A stretch of 64,000 bases of DNA from Imperialibacter sp. EC-SDR9 (GTDB lineage Bacteria; Bacteroidota; Bacteroidia; Cytophagales; Cyclobacteriaceae). Below, in pieces: positions 46,094 through 55,201 of the stretch (positions within the stretch are counted from its first letter, which is position 1; each line of letters opens with the position of its first letter). Under the pieces are notes generated by a model. The model did no database searches, had not been told where the DNA came from, and was given only the letters and a program-made list of their open reading frames with translations. The position numbers and the translations under genes were made by a program. Where the stretch lies: NCBI RefSeq assembly GCF_902498805.1, contig NZ_LR701584.1, forward strand, positions 1 through 64,000, read 5' to 3'.

Positions 46094-47155
46094 CTATAGT
46101 TCTACCATGTCACTTATTTGACAATCCCTCATTTCGAGAATAGCAGAGGCCCATGACATACCGACACCGAATCCACATAAAAGCACATTATTCGACTCTC
46201 TTAGTTGCAATTTCAGTTTATCAACTATAGTCAATGGAATAGACACAGATGAAGTATTCCCGAACCGCTCCAAAGAGGTAGGAACTTTGTGCACAGGAAT
46301 TTTTAGTTTTTTTACCAGATAGTTGTTCATATAACTATTAGCCTGGTGAAAAATATAATAATCCAGCGAATGTAAATCTGTTTCAGCATATTCCGACAAT
46401 CTCCGAAGATCCTTCGGGATTTCATCAATTACAAAATTGAATACATCCGCACCATTCATGTAACCATGCTCCTCGCTTCTTACGTTTCCGAAATCATCCA
46501 CCATGCGGCTAGCCACTGTGTCTACCGAGCTTGGTTTGCGATAGCCTCCGGCGTCTATTTTTATCAAATTCTCTCGACTTCCATCTGAATTTAGAGAAAA
46601 ATAACTGTCTCCAAATTTTTTATTTCGTTCAAGAACAGCCGCAACACCGCCGTCTCCAAATAAATACGCAACTTTTCTGTCGTTTTCAGAATACACCCTT
46701 GACCGGGTTTCACCATCCAACAGCAACACCTTGCGAAAACCACCTTGCTGAAGAAAAGAAAAAGCTATTGACAGACCATATACAAATGCTGAACATCCTA
46801 AGTTGACGTCAAATGCAGCAGTTTGCTTTGAAAGCCCTAACCTGTTTTGCAAAAGAACTGACGTTGCGGGCATTCTATAGTCGGGGGTCTGAGAAATAAA
46901 TAAGACAAGATCTATTTCAGACCGGTCAATAGATAAATCTGCCAGTAGTTTTTCTGCTGCTGCGAAGCAAAGGTCAGAGGCACACATTCCCGGGGGTGCA
47001 AAACGCCTCTCAAATATCCCTGTTTTGCTGACAATATCATGTGCCGCCTCCTTCCCAAAGAGGCCATTTTGGTAGCCCAGGTTATCAATTGTATTTGCTG
47101 GTACTGCTGCAGACAACCCTGAAATACCTATCCCATTAAAACTTAGTAGTGACAT
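46094..47155 (-). CDS. KAS III-like ketoacyl-ACP synthase (first)
   Basis: 353 aa. Thiolase-fold KAS III with the full triad: Cys121 (NLGCSAFVYG), His270 (IFHQAN) and Asn300 (RFGNTSS). Family enzymes condense a short acyl-CoA with malonyl-ACP. Paralogue of the enzyme at 47496 with the three catalytic residues at the same positions. Downstream of a private ACP gene, within the polysaccharide locus, so its product most likely serves the sugar. Confidence 0.92.
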   Translation of the reverse strand: MSLLSFNGIGISGLSAAVPANTIDNLGYQNGLFGKEAAHDIVSKTGIFERRFAPPGMCASDLCFAAAEKLLADLSIDRSEIDLVLFISQTPDYRMPATSVLLQNRLGLSKQTAAFDVNLGCSAFVYGLSIAFSFLQQGGFRKVLLLDGETRSRVYSENDRKVAYLFGDGGVAAVLERNKKFGDSYFSLNSDGSRENLIKIDAGGYRKPSSVDTVASRMVDDFGNVRSEEHGYMNGADVFNFVIDEIPKDLRRLSEYAETDLHSLDYYIFHQANSYMNNYLVKKLKIPVHKVPTSLERFGNTSSVSIPLTIVDKLKLQLRESNNVLLCGFGVGMSWASAILEMRDCQISDMVEL

Positions 47156-47241
47156 AGTAAAAGCATCTTTTAAATTTTCAACGGCGCATAATTGTCAGAC
47201 TATTACAATAATTAACTTGTCACAATTCAATACTTGGGAGG

Positions 47242-47469
47242 TTAAACCATTCTCTTTTTAACTTCAACCATTAGTTCTCCAACTGTGCTTAGTTTGTTAA
47301 ACTCGGCCTGTTCAATGACGACACCAAATTCCTCATCAAGAATTGCTATTAGAGATAGATGACCTAACGAATCCCATTCTTCATAGTCTCGAAAGGTATC
47401 TGTGAGGTCGATTGTCCTATCTTCCAATTCTAACGCCTCTTTGAAAGCTTTGATAAATTTTTCTTCCAT
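47242..47469 (-). CDS. Dedicated acyl carrier protein
   Basis: 75 aa. Carries the phosphopantetheine Ser in EWDSLGHLSL (Ser34) and the acidic helix II region (LSLIAILDEEFGV). Not the housekeeping AcpP, whose motif is DSLDTVEL. Placed between the two KAS genes, 26 bases after the one and 86 before the other, so it is the natural acyl carrier of this cassette. Confidence 0.92.
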   Translation of the reverse strand: MEEKFIKAFKEALELEDRTIDLTDTFRDYEEWDSLGHLSLIAILDEEFGVVIEQAEFNKLSTVGELMVEVKKRMV

Positions 47470-47495
47470 TTTTCTTCTTTTAAATGTGTTTTAAT

Positions 47496-48560
47496 TCATA
47501 TTTCAATAACCGGCGGACACACAATTTTATTTGTTTCCAAAATCACAGAAGCCCATGACAATCCTACCCCAAATCCGCATGCAACAATGACGTTGTGTCG
47601 GAGTCTGAGTGGATCGCACAGTTGCGAAACCATCGTTAAAGGAATAGATGACGATGAAGTATTTCCATACTCTGGAAGTGAATACGGCACCTTTTCCGGT
47701 TCAATTTTAAGCTTCTTTCTAATTTTTTCGTTCATCATTTTATTAGCCTGATGCAAAACGAGATAGTCGACGGCGTCAATCTTGATGTCAAAATACTCTA
47801 ATACGCTGGAAATACTTTTTGGCGCTTTAGTTATTCCAAACGTAAAAACGCCGGGCCCATCCAGAATGCTTTGAAGGCTATTTCTGACAATACCAGGCTC
47901 AATCTCGTGTTCAACCAAAGAATCCCTGGAGAAAAAATTCCTGAAGCCACCATCAGGAATCATTATAGCTTTGTGACTACTTCCATCGGTGGCAGCATGA
48001 ATCTTCAACCCGATGCTCCCCTCTTCATACTGAACGGCAGTTGCAGTGCCGGCATCGCCGAAAAGTGGGTATGTACTTTTGTCCTTTGGAGATTTGGTTA
48101 TGGTTGTGGTATCGCCAACTAACAGTAGACCCTTTTTCATGTTGACACTGGAAGAAAGCAGTGATGCAATCGTAGATAATCCATATACCCAGCCAGAGCA
48201 GCCAAGGGATATATCCATTGCGTAACACTCTTGGCTAAGTCCCAGCCTGTTTTGAAGAATACAGGCAGTGGCTGGAAAAATGTAGTCCGGAGTTTGTGAT
48301 ACAAATATCAGAAAACCTATCTCACTTCTTTCCCACCCGATTTCGGCCAAGAGAGTCTCTGCCGCTTGAAAACAAAGGTCTGAAGCGCATAAATCGCTTC
48401 CTTTAACTGTGTGCCGTTTCAATATGCCTGTCGCCTGAATAAACTTGTTCCTATCATCCTCTGTCTCAAACAAAGTGAGCTCTCGGTTATCTTCGACTTT
48501 TTTTGGAACGCAAGCAGCCATACCTTTGACGGCAATGTTAGGGATATATTGAAAAGCCAT
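47496..48560 (-). CDS. KAS III-like ketoacyl-ACP synthase (second)
   Basis: 354 aa. Triad Cys121 (SLGCSGWVYG), His270 (VLHQAN), Asn300 (EYGNTSS). Same architecture as the enzyme at 46094, and roughly half identical by eye. Two copies around one ACP suggest different roles, such as start and extension, or heterodimer formation; both keep their active-site residues. First of the cassette in transcription order, 22 bases after the acyltransferase gene. Confidence 0.92.
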   Translation of the reverse strand: MAFQYIPNIAVKGMAACVPKKVEDNRELTLFETEDDRNKFIQATGILKRHTVKGSDLCASDLCFQAAETLLAEIGWERSEIGFLIFVSQTPDYIFPATACILQNRLGLSQECYAMDISLGCSGWVYGLSTIASLLSSSVNMKKGLLLVGDTTTITKSPKDKSTYPLFGDAGTATAVQYEEGSIGLKIHAATDGSSHKAIMIPDGGFRNFFSRDSLVEHEIEPGIVRNSLQSILDGPGVFTFGITKAPKSISSVLEYFDIKIDAVDYLVLHQANKMMNEKIRKKLKIEPEKVPYSLPEYGNTSSSSIPLTMVSQLCDPLRLRHNVIVACGFGVGLSWASVILETNKIVCPPVIEI

Positions 48561-48582
48561 ATTCGATACTTAATGTTATTTA

Positions 48583-49224
48583 CTAAAATACAATCCGTTT
48601 CGCCGGGTTCCCTAAATACAATGCATCATTCTTTGTGTTCCGCATGATAACGCTCCCGGCACCTACTCTAGTTCTGTTTCCTATTTTCAATCCCTGAAGA
48701 ACGGTAGATTGAACGCCGAAAAAGTTAGCATTGCCAATGGTAGTTTCGCCTGAAATGCGGGAAGAAGGGCCAATTACGTTGTAGTCTCCCGTCACGACGT
48801 CGTGACCCAGCGAAACCATGCTGTTCAGCAAATTAAAGTTGCCAATTGCAACATCGCAGCTTATGCGGCAACTGAAGAAGATAACATTGCCCTTCCCAAT
48901 CTTCATCGACGCTTTGTCAAGAAATAGAACATTAGGTGCAATTAGGTTTGGAAAATACACAAGCTGATTATCAATTTTCCCAGACAAATCTTCTATTACC
49001 GTAGGGCTGGCCACTGAAATGACAATTGCCAGTTCTTCTGAATAACTATTTAAGTCTTGAATTCCTCCCAGTACTGCCCCAAATTTGTTCTTGTAACCCT
49101 TCGGAAGTCCATCATCAAAAAATCCGATGAAATCCCACGTTAGAAACTCACTGTTGATATGATTGATCAAACAAGCAATTTCTTTTCCGAACCCGCCTGC
49201 ACCGTAGATTGCTATCTTCCTCAA
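48583..49224 (-). CDS. PglD/NeuD-family sugar acyltransferase (second)
   Basis: 213 aa. Rossmann-like AIYGAGGFGKEIA and DFIGFFDDG, then hexapeptides with the catalytic His in SLGHDVVTGDYN and a family C-term (YLGNPAKRIVF). Compared with the enzyme at 43613 the architecture is the same. It is placed between the initial sugar transferase and the KAS/ACP cassette, which makes it the best candidate to receive the acyl chain from ACP. Confidence 0.9.
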   Translation of the reverse strand: MRKIAIYGAGGFGKEIACLINHINSEFLTWDFIGFFDDGLPKGYKNKFGAVLGGIQDLNSYSEELAIVISVASPTVIEDLSGKIDNQLVYFPNLIAPNVLFLDKASMKIGKGNVIFFSCRISCDVAIGNFNLLNSMVSLGHDVVTGDYNVIGPSSRISGETTIGNANFFGVQSTVLQGLKIGNRTRVGAGSVIMRNTKNDALYLGNPAKRIVF

Positions 49225-49233
49225 TTTGTTATT

Positions 49234-49845
49234 CTATTTTGCCCTATTTCCCTTAAATGCTTCCATTGTAACATCCTTTGCTGAGTTGATTCCTTCCTTC
49301 ATGAAGACCTTTTTGATAGTAAGAAAAAGAATTTTCATATCAAGGCTCAAGGAAACATTATCAACATAATACAAATCAAAAGCGAATCGTTGTTCCCAAG
49401 AAATAGTATTTCTTCCATTTACCTGCGCCCATCCAGTGATTCCAGGCCTAACGTCATGACGACGTGCTTGCTGGTCATCATAAAGTGGCAAGTATTGCAT
49501 CAAAAGAGGCCTCGGCCCGACTAGGCTCATCTCACCTTTCAAAACGTTAAATAATTGAGGGATTTCATCTAAGGATGTTGACCGTACAAGCCTCCCCACT
49601 CTGGTTATTCTTTCACTATCTTTAAGCAGATTACCCATGGAATCACGCTTGTCGTTCATGGTCTTAAACTTAATCACTCGGAAAAGCACCCCATTTTTTC
49701 CAGGCCTATTCTGAAAAAAAAAAGGCTTGCCTCTATTCGAAATTACAAGTATCACCGAAAGTGAGACGAGCACTGGCGACACTAACACAAGTAAGGTGGT
49801 GGCCACACTAAAATCTAATAGTCTCTTAAACAAAAAAACGTACAT
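49234..49845 (-). CDS. PglC-type phosphosugar transferase
   Basis: 203 aa, the short form of bacterial sugar transferase. N-terminal re-entrant membrane helix (RLLDFSVATTLLVLVSPVLVSLSVILV), catalytic Asp-Glu in STSLDEIPQ, and the family signature SLVGPRPLL. It moves a phosphosugar from a UDP-sugar to undecaprenyl phosphate at the inner membrane, starting the glycan. Substrates of this class are typically N-acylated bacillosamine-like sugars. It begins the assembly side of the locus. Confidence 0.93.
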   Translation of the reverse strand: MYVFLFKRLLDFSVATTLLVLVSPVLVSLSVILVISNRGKPFFFQNRPGKNGVLFRVIKFKTMNDKRDSMGNLLKDSERITRVGRLVRSTSLDEIPQLFNVLKGEMSLVGPRPLLMQYLPLYDDQQARRHDVRPGITGWAQVNGRNTISWEQRFAFDLYYVDNVSLSLDMKILFLTIKKVFMKEGINSAKDVTMEAFKGNRAK

Positions 49846-49940
49846 AGTAACTTTTAAACTAAGGTCTTTTTACCGGTTGTGACAAACAATGGACGGCCAT
49901 TTACAGTTTCCGCAAGGTGATTCAAGGCTTAAGCGAGAAT

Positions 49941-51077
49941 CTAAGCTGAATACCATGCGGCAATGTCTGATGCATTATTTGGAGTGTACTTTTTCGAGGC
50001 GTCTAATGCATTCTTTGAAAGCTGGTCTTTCAACACGTTGTCCAGCATCAATTTTCTAATAAATGAAACAATTTGATCCAAGTGAGACGGCGAAAAAGAT
50101 TCGCCGACCAAATGTTCTTTAACCAATCCAGCAAGTTCAGAACTCGGGTCGGCAATACATAATAGTGGGAGACCGGCAGACAATAAACTAAATGTCTTGC
50201 TGGGCACGCTTAGCAAAGATGCTTCTCTCCCCAAACTCACCACCCCTAAGTCAGCAGCCGACATGCTGTAGGGTAACATATTGACTGGCAGTAGCGACAA
50301 TAATCGACAATTTTTTAATTTTAATTTTTCAATTTTCTTATCGATCATGTCACGTTTTTCACCGCCACCAATAATAAGCACAAAGGCATCGGTATCCTGT
50401 AGTTTCTCGGCAATATCGACCAGGATATCGACATCGTGTGTGCGTCCAAGATTCCCAGAGTACATGATAACAAATTTGCCTGCAAGATTTTGGTCAGTAA
50501 TGAAAGGGTTTTCCTCCTTTGGTATTTGCTTGAAGAAAAGTCCGTCGGCCCACACATTAACAGTGTCTATGGGCACGCTAGGGTAATATTGAAGTAAATT
50601 CTTCCTCATACCTCTGCTGATCGTTATTACCCTTGTGGCTCTTTTGAAAACAATTTCGTGGTATTTTCTCCATTTGCGAACAATGAATGACTCTTCCTCC
50701 AACACCTTGTACTCAATGAGAGCGTCTGGATAGATGTCAAAAATCAAAAAACTGAACGAGTTTCGACAAAAGAAAGGAAGCAAGGTGGAAAACGGAGGAT
50801 TCGTCACCAAAAAAAGATGAGCGTTCCGGTATTTCCACCGAATTAACCAAACAATCTGAATAAAGCCCCAAACCCACGTAAAAATCCTTCTAAATTTTGT
50901 GCTGCGATCGTAGGGAATTATTCTTTCTTGTTTTACCTCCTTCTGAAGCGTAATGTTTCGCTCCACCACAATTCCTGAAATAATTGTTCGTTCGTCATAA
51001 ATCCCCTCAAATGCGTTGACAATGTCGATCATGAGGTACCCAGAGCTTTGATTGATGAAGACTATCTGACTCTTCAT
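49941..51077 (-). CDS. Glycosyltransferase family 4
   Basis: 378 aa. GT-B fold with FVIMYSGNLGRTHDVDILV near residue 205 and the LSVPSKTFSLLSAGLPLLC segment, where the acidic EX7E motif of GT4 would sit (partly degenerate). N-terminal part (VNAFEGIYDERTIISG) resembles fucosaminyl transferases of O-antigen clusters. Cytoplasmic enzyme extending the lipid-linked glycan. Acceptor and donor unknown. Confidence 0.88.
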   Translation of the reverse strand: MKSQIVFINQSSGYLMIDIVNAFEGIYDERTIISGIVVERNITLQKEVKQERIIPYDRSTKFRRIFTWVWGFIQIVWLIRWKYRNAHLFLVTNPPFSTLLPFFCRNSFSFLIFDIYPDALIEYKVLEEESFIVRKWRKYHEIVFKRATRVITISRGMRKNLLQYYPSVPIDTVNVWADGLFFKQIPKEENPFITDQNLAGKFVIMYSGNLGRTHDVDILVDIAEKLQDTDAFVLIIGGGEKRDMIDKKIEKLKLKNCRLLSLLPVNMLPYSMSAADLGVVSLGREASLLSVPSKTFSLLSAGLPLLCIADPSSELAGLVKEHLVGESFSPSHLDQIVSFIRKLMLDNVLKDQLSKNALDASKKYTPNNASDIAAWYSA

Positions 51078-51182
51078 TATTGGATCGGCATATAATAAGG
51101 TTTATGGAATAGAACCCTGGCAAATAAATTCCACAAATTCGAAAAGTGAACAAGCAATTGTAAAAAAATAATCAACATATAC

Positions 51183-52325
51183 TTAACTAAAAATAGAAAT
51201 AAAGCTTCGTGCTGCCTTTCTAACTCTTTCATCGTAAGGCTCAAAGATCATCCTGTTGAAATCCGTCCTCTCAGGAAACTCTTTGATAGCTGACGCTAGC
51301 TGATTTGGGTTATGTGGGTCAAAAAATACGCCCCAACTGCCAAGTTGTTCCATGTTCACTTCGATATCTGAAGCTATAACGGGGGTTTGCAAGGATATCG
51401 CATCTTCAATCACCGTGCTCCATCCTTCAAAAAGACTAGGCTGGATGACAGCCTGTGCATACTTCATGAGGCAAAGCTGCTCTTCTCTCGCAAGAAGCCC
51501 CAGAAGAAATACTTGTCCTTGCAACTCGTGGTCAGCGATCAGAGATTTCAATTCGGCAATGTGCGGCATGCTGGTGTCGTCAGGGATTTTTCCCGTCATA
51601 ACCACAACTGGTTTGCAACCTTCATCTTTTAGCCGGATGAGTGCCTCTAATACAATTTTATGGTTTTTGTGTTTGTGAAATTGGTTGGAGACTAAAAAAT
51701 AGCTAGCTGGTAACTTGAACTTGTCGGTAACAATGTCCCGACCGGGAAAACTAAAACTATCGATCACTGAAGCAAAATGGAATACATGAAGGTTATTGGC
51801 TTTTGAGGCACGGTAAAACCGGTTAAAATCGTCCCGGACGGCCTCGCTTGAGACCACCAGGTCTTTGTTATTCCAAAGAATTAATCTGGTTCTCAGTTCG
51901 CTCTCCCATAAATATTTCTTCTTGAAAAAATGCGGATAGTGTTTGTGCTGCAAGTCTGCATACCAGCTCACAAGCTTCACCTTACCTCTGCTTCGCACCG
52001 GATAGTCTCTTAGGGGAAATAGGGCGTCAAGAGGATATTTTCTTATTATTGTCTCGACGAACTGATTTTTTAGTGTCAACCAAGAATTAATATAACCTTT
52101 GTAAAAGGAAGGAAACTCCCATTCCACAGCTTCCAGGTAAGGATAGTCAATTTCATCGACAAACCTTTTTAGGTCCTTTCGGTAAAAGAGAATAATCCTG
52201 GGCTTTTCCTCATCATCCAGCCAATTCAGTATTTTGATTGCATTCAGGATATAGATCAGCCCGCCCATCCAGGTACTTCTGAAATTGTAGATGATTCCTA
52301 TTGTTTTTCTTTCTGTTGCACCCAT
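51183..52325 (-). CDS. Glycosyltransferase family 4 (second)
   Basis: 380 aa. GT-B enzyme with PASYFLVSNQFHKHKNHKIVLEAL and the donor-site segment QPSLFEGWSTVIEDAISLQTPVIAS, a clear EGxxxxxxE motif. Its start overlaps the epimerase gene by 28 bases, suggesting coupled translation. Cytoplasmic extension step of the glycan; sugar specificity unknown. Confidence 0.9.
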   Translation of the reverse strand: MGATERKTIGIIYNFRSTWMGGLIYILNAIKILNWLDDEEKPRIILFYRKDLKRFVDEIDYPYLEAVEWEFPSFYKGYINSWLTLKNQFVETIIRKYPLDALFPLRDYPVRSRGKVKLVSWYADLQHKHYPHFFKKKYLWESELRTRLILWNNKDLVVSSEAVRDDFNRFYRASKANNLHVFHFASVIDSFSFPGRDIVTDKFKLPASYFLVSNQFHKHKNHKIVLEALIRLKDEGCKPVVVMTGKIPDDTSMPHIAELKSLIADHELQGQVFLLGLLAREEQLCLMKYAQAVIQPSLFEGWSTVIEDAISLQTPVIASDIEVNMEQLGSWGVFFDPHNPNQLASAIKEFPERTDFNRMIFEPYDERVRKAARSFISIFS

Positions 52326-53224
52326 TGGTAGTAGCGCCGGAGGCCTTCCTCTAATGTAAATTCGGGACTGTAGTTATAGTTCTCTTTTATTTTTGAAATG
52401 TCCGCCACCCAGCGTGATGGGTCGCCCTGTCGTTCAGTCTGCGTAAATCTAATTTGAGGCGGATCAGGGTAATAGGAAAAGAATGTCTCGGCTGCAGACC
52501 TGATTGAAGTTTCTATACCGCTAGCCGCATTGACCGCCTCCCCATGAAACTCACCGTGTATGGCTATCAACTCAATAAGTCTCACCAAATCAAGCACATA
52601 AATGAAGTCTCTGGTTTCGTTACCCGAGCCAAATAGTTCTACTTTTCGTTTGGCCTTTGACTTTTGATAAAGGTCCCAGAAAATTTGCTTTGTAAGGCCT
52701 TCTCCATACGCTGAAAAAATTCGCAAGCTACAAGTGGCCAAACCGAATTGTTCATAGAACTCTCTGCATATCGTTTCACTCATGTACTTGTGATACCCAT
52801 AGGGGGACAAGGGTCTAGGGATCGCCTCTTCAGCCACGGGCAGGCTTGTTGGGTTGCCGTAGACCGCAGCACTCGACAAATTGATGAAACGACAATTGGG
52901 TTGTCTGTCTCTTATCGCATTCAACAAACTAAAGACATTACTGGTATTCAGATAATAATCCCGGCGGGGATTTCTAATTGAGTCGGGCACACTTGCTGCG
53001 CCGGAACAATTAATGCACAAATCAAACGCTTGCTCTCTGAACACGCTCTCAAAACCACCATTGGTAGCATCTATGAGAAAGTAGTTTTTAGCGACGTAGT
53101 CCACTACCACATCGGCACCGTAGACATGATACCCTTTATTCTCCAAATAGGTCTTTAAGTGCGAGCCAATAAACCCCCTCACGCCTATTATTATCACTTT
53201 TTTTATGGTTACACTATCTTTCAC
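52298..53224 (-). CDS. NAD-dependent epimerase/dehydratase
   Basis: 308 aa. Extended SDR: IIGVRGFIGSHLKTYLENKG NAD loop, catalytic Ser in INLSSAAVYGNP and Tyr/Lys in SPYGYHKYMSE. Probably a UDP-sugar epimerase or reductase for the glycan. Overlaps both neighbours (28 bases after, 4 before), so it belongs to the operon. Confidence 0.88.
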   Translation of the reverse strand: MKDSVTIKKVIIIGVRGFIGSHLKTYLENKGYHVYGADVVVDYVAKNYFLIDATNGGFESVFREQAFDLCINCSGAASVPDSIRNPRRDYYLNTSNVFSLLNAIRDRQPNCRFINLSSAAVYGNPTSLPVAEEAIPRPLSPYGYHKYMSETICREFYEQFGLATCSLRIFSAYGEGLTKQIFWDLYQKSKAKRKVELFGSGNETRDFIYVLDLVRLIELIAIHGEFHGEAVNAASGIETSIRSAAETFFSYYPDPPQIRFTQTERQGDPSRWVADISKIKENYNYSPEFTLEEGLRRYYQWVQQKEKQ

Positions 53225-54300
53225 TCCCGGGGCACAATAAAATCATAAAATCTTCTTCCAATTACCAAAGGATCAAATTTGTCGACGCTTTTAATTGCTC
53301 TTTCACTCATATCCTTTCGCAAACCAGGATTGTCTATTAGTTGCTGAAGGCGCCTCCCAAATAATTTCTGATCAAAAAGTGGGATCAAAAAACCGTTTTG
53401 CCCATCTGTAATCATTTCAGCTGGCCCAGCCACACAATCATAGCTCACCACAGGCAAGCCAGCAGCCAGGGCCTCGCCAATTACATTTGGGAAACCCTCT
53501 GAGGAAGAGGTAAATGCGAATAGAGACGCCCGGTTATAGTACAATTCCACATCGAGGCGCTTACCGGCAAACTCTACCCTGTCAGCGACCCCCAAACTGA
53601 CCGCCAACCGCTTCAACCTTTCGAGGTGGTGCTGTTTCAGGTGATCCTCCCCCACAATGACCAACCGCCACTCAGGGGCATTCAATTGCGCAAAAATCGT
53701 GATGAGCTGGTCCTGGTGTTTAGTCTGGATGAGCCTTCCCACCATGAGAATTTCTTTTCCCCTTGGCCTGTCGGCAGTTGTAATTTTTCTGATTGGATTC
53801 CCTATTACCTCCATCCGTTTAGGTTTGTATATATTGCGATAAATGGAGGCAGCAGTCTCTGTTTGTGCAATCACGCCTGCTGCTGTGGGATAAAGCCATC
53901 TTCTGAGTTGGTGTTGCATCCTGCCCAACGGCTTGTCGGGCTGGCTTCTGTCCGACACAAACACCTGCAAACCTGTTCCAAGCGTTGCCAGCAAAACAAA
54001 GGAGTTCCAATATTCGCCAAAGCTCAGGGCCGAAGCCGGCTTCAGCTCTTTCAGTATTTTTCTTAAAAAAAACAATGTTCGGACGGTAGAAAAAAAACGG
54101 GTACTGTTTTTGAAGTCAAAGGGAGGTAGATGCAATATTACATTTTTAGGCACGGGGTAAAAAATTTCTCTATTGAAACCATAAAGCACCAAATGAATTT
54201 CGATCTCTCCTCTGGCAGCAAAGTACGCTACCACCTCCAGCATTACACGCTCCATCCCTCCGGCCTGCAAGCAGTGCGTCACAAAACATACTCTTTTCAT
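53221..54300 (-). CDS. Glycosyltransferase family 4 (third)
   Basis: 359 aa. N-terminal HCLQAGGMERVMLEV acceptor-side motif, then ILMVGRLIQTKHQDQLI and the donor-site motif FTSSSEGFPNVIGEALAAGLPVV, typical GT4 with EGxPNVIGEA. Likely N-acetylgalactosamine- or hexose-type transferase. Overlaps the epimerase by 4 bases. Confidence 0.92.
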   Translation of the reverse strand: MKRVCFVTHCLQAGGMERVMLEVVAYFAARGEIEIHLVLYGFNREIFYPVPKNVILHLPPFDFKNSTRFFSTVRTLFFLRKILKELKPASALSFGEYWNSFVLLATLGTGLQVFVSDRSQPDKPLGRMQHQLRRWLYPTAAGVIAQTETAASIYRNIYKPKRMEVIGNPIRKITTADRPRGKEILMVGRLIQTKHQDQLITIFAQLNAPEWRLVIVGEDHLKQHHLERLKRLAVSLGVADRVEFAGKRLDVELYYNRASLFAFTSSSEGFPNVIGEALAAGLPVVSYDCVAGPAEMITDGQNGFLIPLFDQKLFGRRLQQLIDNPGLRKDMSERAIKSVDKFDPLVIGRRFYDFIVPRE

Positions 54301-54313
54301 TTAAGGAAATTTT

Positions 54314-55201
54314 TCATTGAAAACTGCCTGATTCTTCTTGCATTATTGCCGTTTTGATCGCTTCAAAAAGCTTAACTGAACCCGCATAGTTCAAATGATT
54401 CTCGCTCAACCAATCTGCCCGGGAGTTGAGCAATGGCCCTGCAATGTCACGCCGATTTAGGTTAACAACCTTAAACTTAACACCGGAGTCAAATCCAACA
54501 TATACATCATCGCAATTATTCTGCTTCCAACTCCAGCAAGGCATTTCAAAAGCAAGAAATTTGATACCACGGTCGGCACATTGTTGGGCTATTGGCTTCA
54601 AAAAAGCGTAACCTTTGCTCTGATAGTCTGTTGCGCAGTTGGGGTTGGAGGAATTTTCGAACACAGTACCGTCAGCAACAGTGCGCTCTAGTATGAGCTG
54701 CCCGGCTACGACTGAAGAGTTTCGGTGATCCGAAGACAAGAGTTTCTTAAAATTCTCTATAAAAAGCCACCGAAATTTAAACAGGGGGAGCTCCGCCAAT
54801 TTGAAACGCCACAAACCATAGTAATTCTCAATTATTGGATTGACTACGTACTCCCTGTTGTAGTTAATATGACAACTACTCAAAAAGAACAGTACAAACT
54901 CCGGCCGATTATTCCTTGCGAGGTAGTGCTCTAACTGAATGTAATTAGACTCGATAGATGACCCTGCCAGGGAGAAGTTATACGCAGCTCCTAAAGAGTC
55001 GGACAGCATTTGCGTATTTACCCCATCGAGTGCTGTGCTATTACCCAATACAAGGATTTCAAATGATTCGTCAGTAAAATTAACTGACTCGTCCGTCTTC
55101 CGAAATTCAGCATCTACTTTGCTAAGGGCAAACAAGTACAGCGCATTTACAGCCAAAAAGGCGATCAGAAGGAGGGCTAGAAAGACTCCAAATTTTCTCA
55201 T
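54314..55201 (-). CDS. SGNH-like O-acylation partner (first pair)
   Basis: About 295 aa from the ATG at 55201, which overlaps the MBOAT stop as TGATG. One N-terminal membrane helix (FGVFLALLLIAFLAVNALYLFAL) then a periplasmic domain with block I as LVLGNSTALDGVN and block V as DWLSENHLNYAG, the Ser and the Asp/His of an AlgJ/AlgX or PatB-like esterase fold. It would take the acyl group exported by the MBOAT protein and place it on glycan in the periplasm. The assignment is from motifs only. Confidence 0.8.
   Translation of the reverse strand: MRKFGVFLALLLIAFLAVNALYLFALSKVDAEFRKTDESVNFTDESFEILVLGNSTALDGVNTQMLSDSLGAAYNFSLAGSSIESNYIQLEHYLARNNRPEFVLFFLSSCHINYNREYVVNPIIENYYGLWRFKLAELPLFKFRWLFIENFKKLLSSDHRNSSVVAGQLILERTVADGTVFENSSNPNCATDYQSKGYAFLKPIAQQCADRGIKFLAFEMPCWSWKQNNCDDVYVGFDSGVKFKVVNLNRRDIAGPLLNSRADWLSENHLNYAGSVKLFEAIKTAIMQEESGSFQ

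Noticed and set aside
43613-49845. Aryl polyene or dialkylresorcinol cluster
   Set aside because: Those clusters need a dehydratase, a KAS II-type chain-length pair, a thioesterase and usually an ammonia lyase or aromatase. None is seen here, while sugar acyltransferases and a glycan-initiating enzyme flank the genes.
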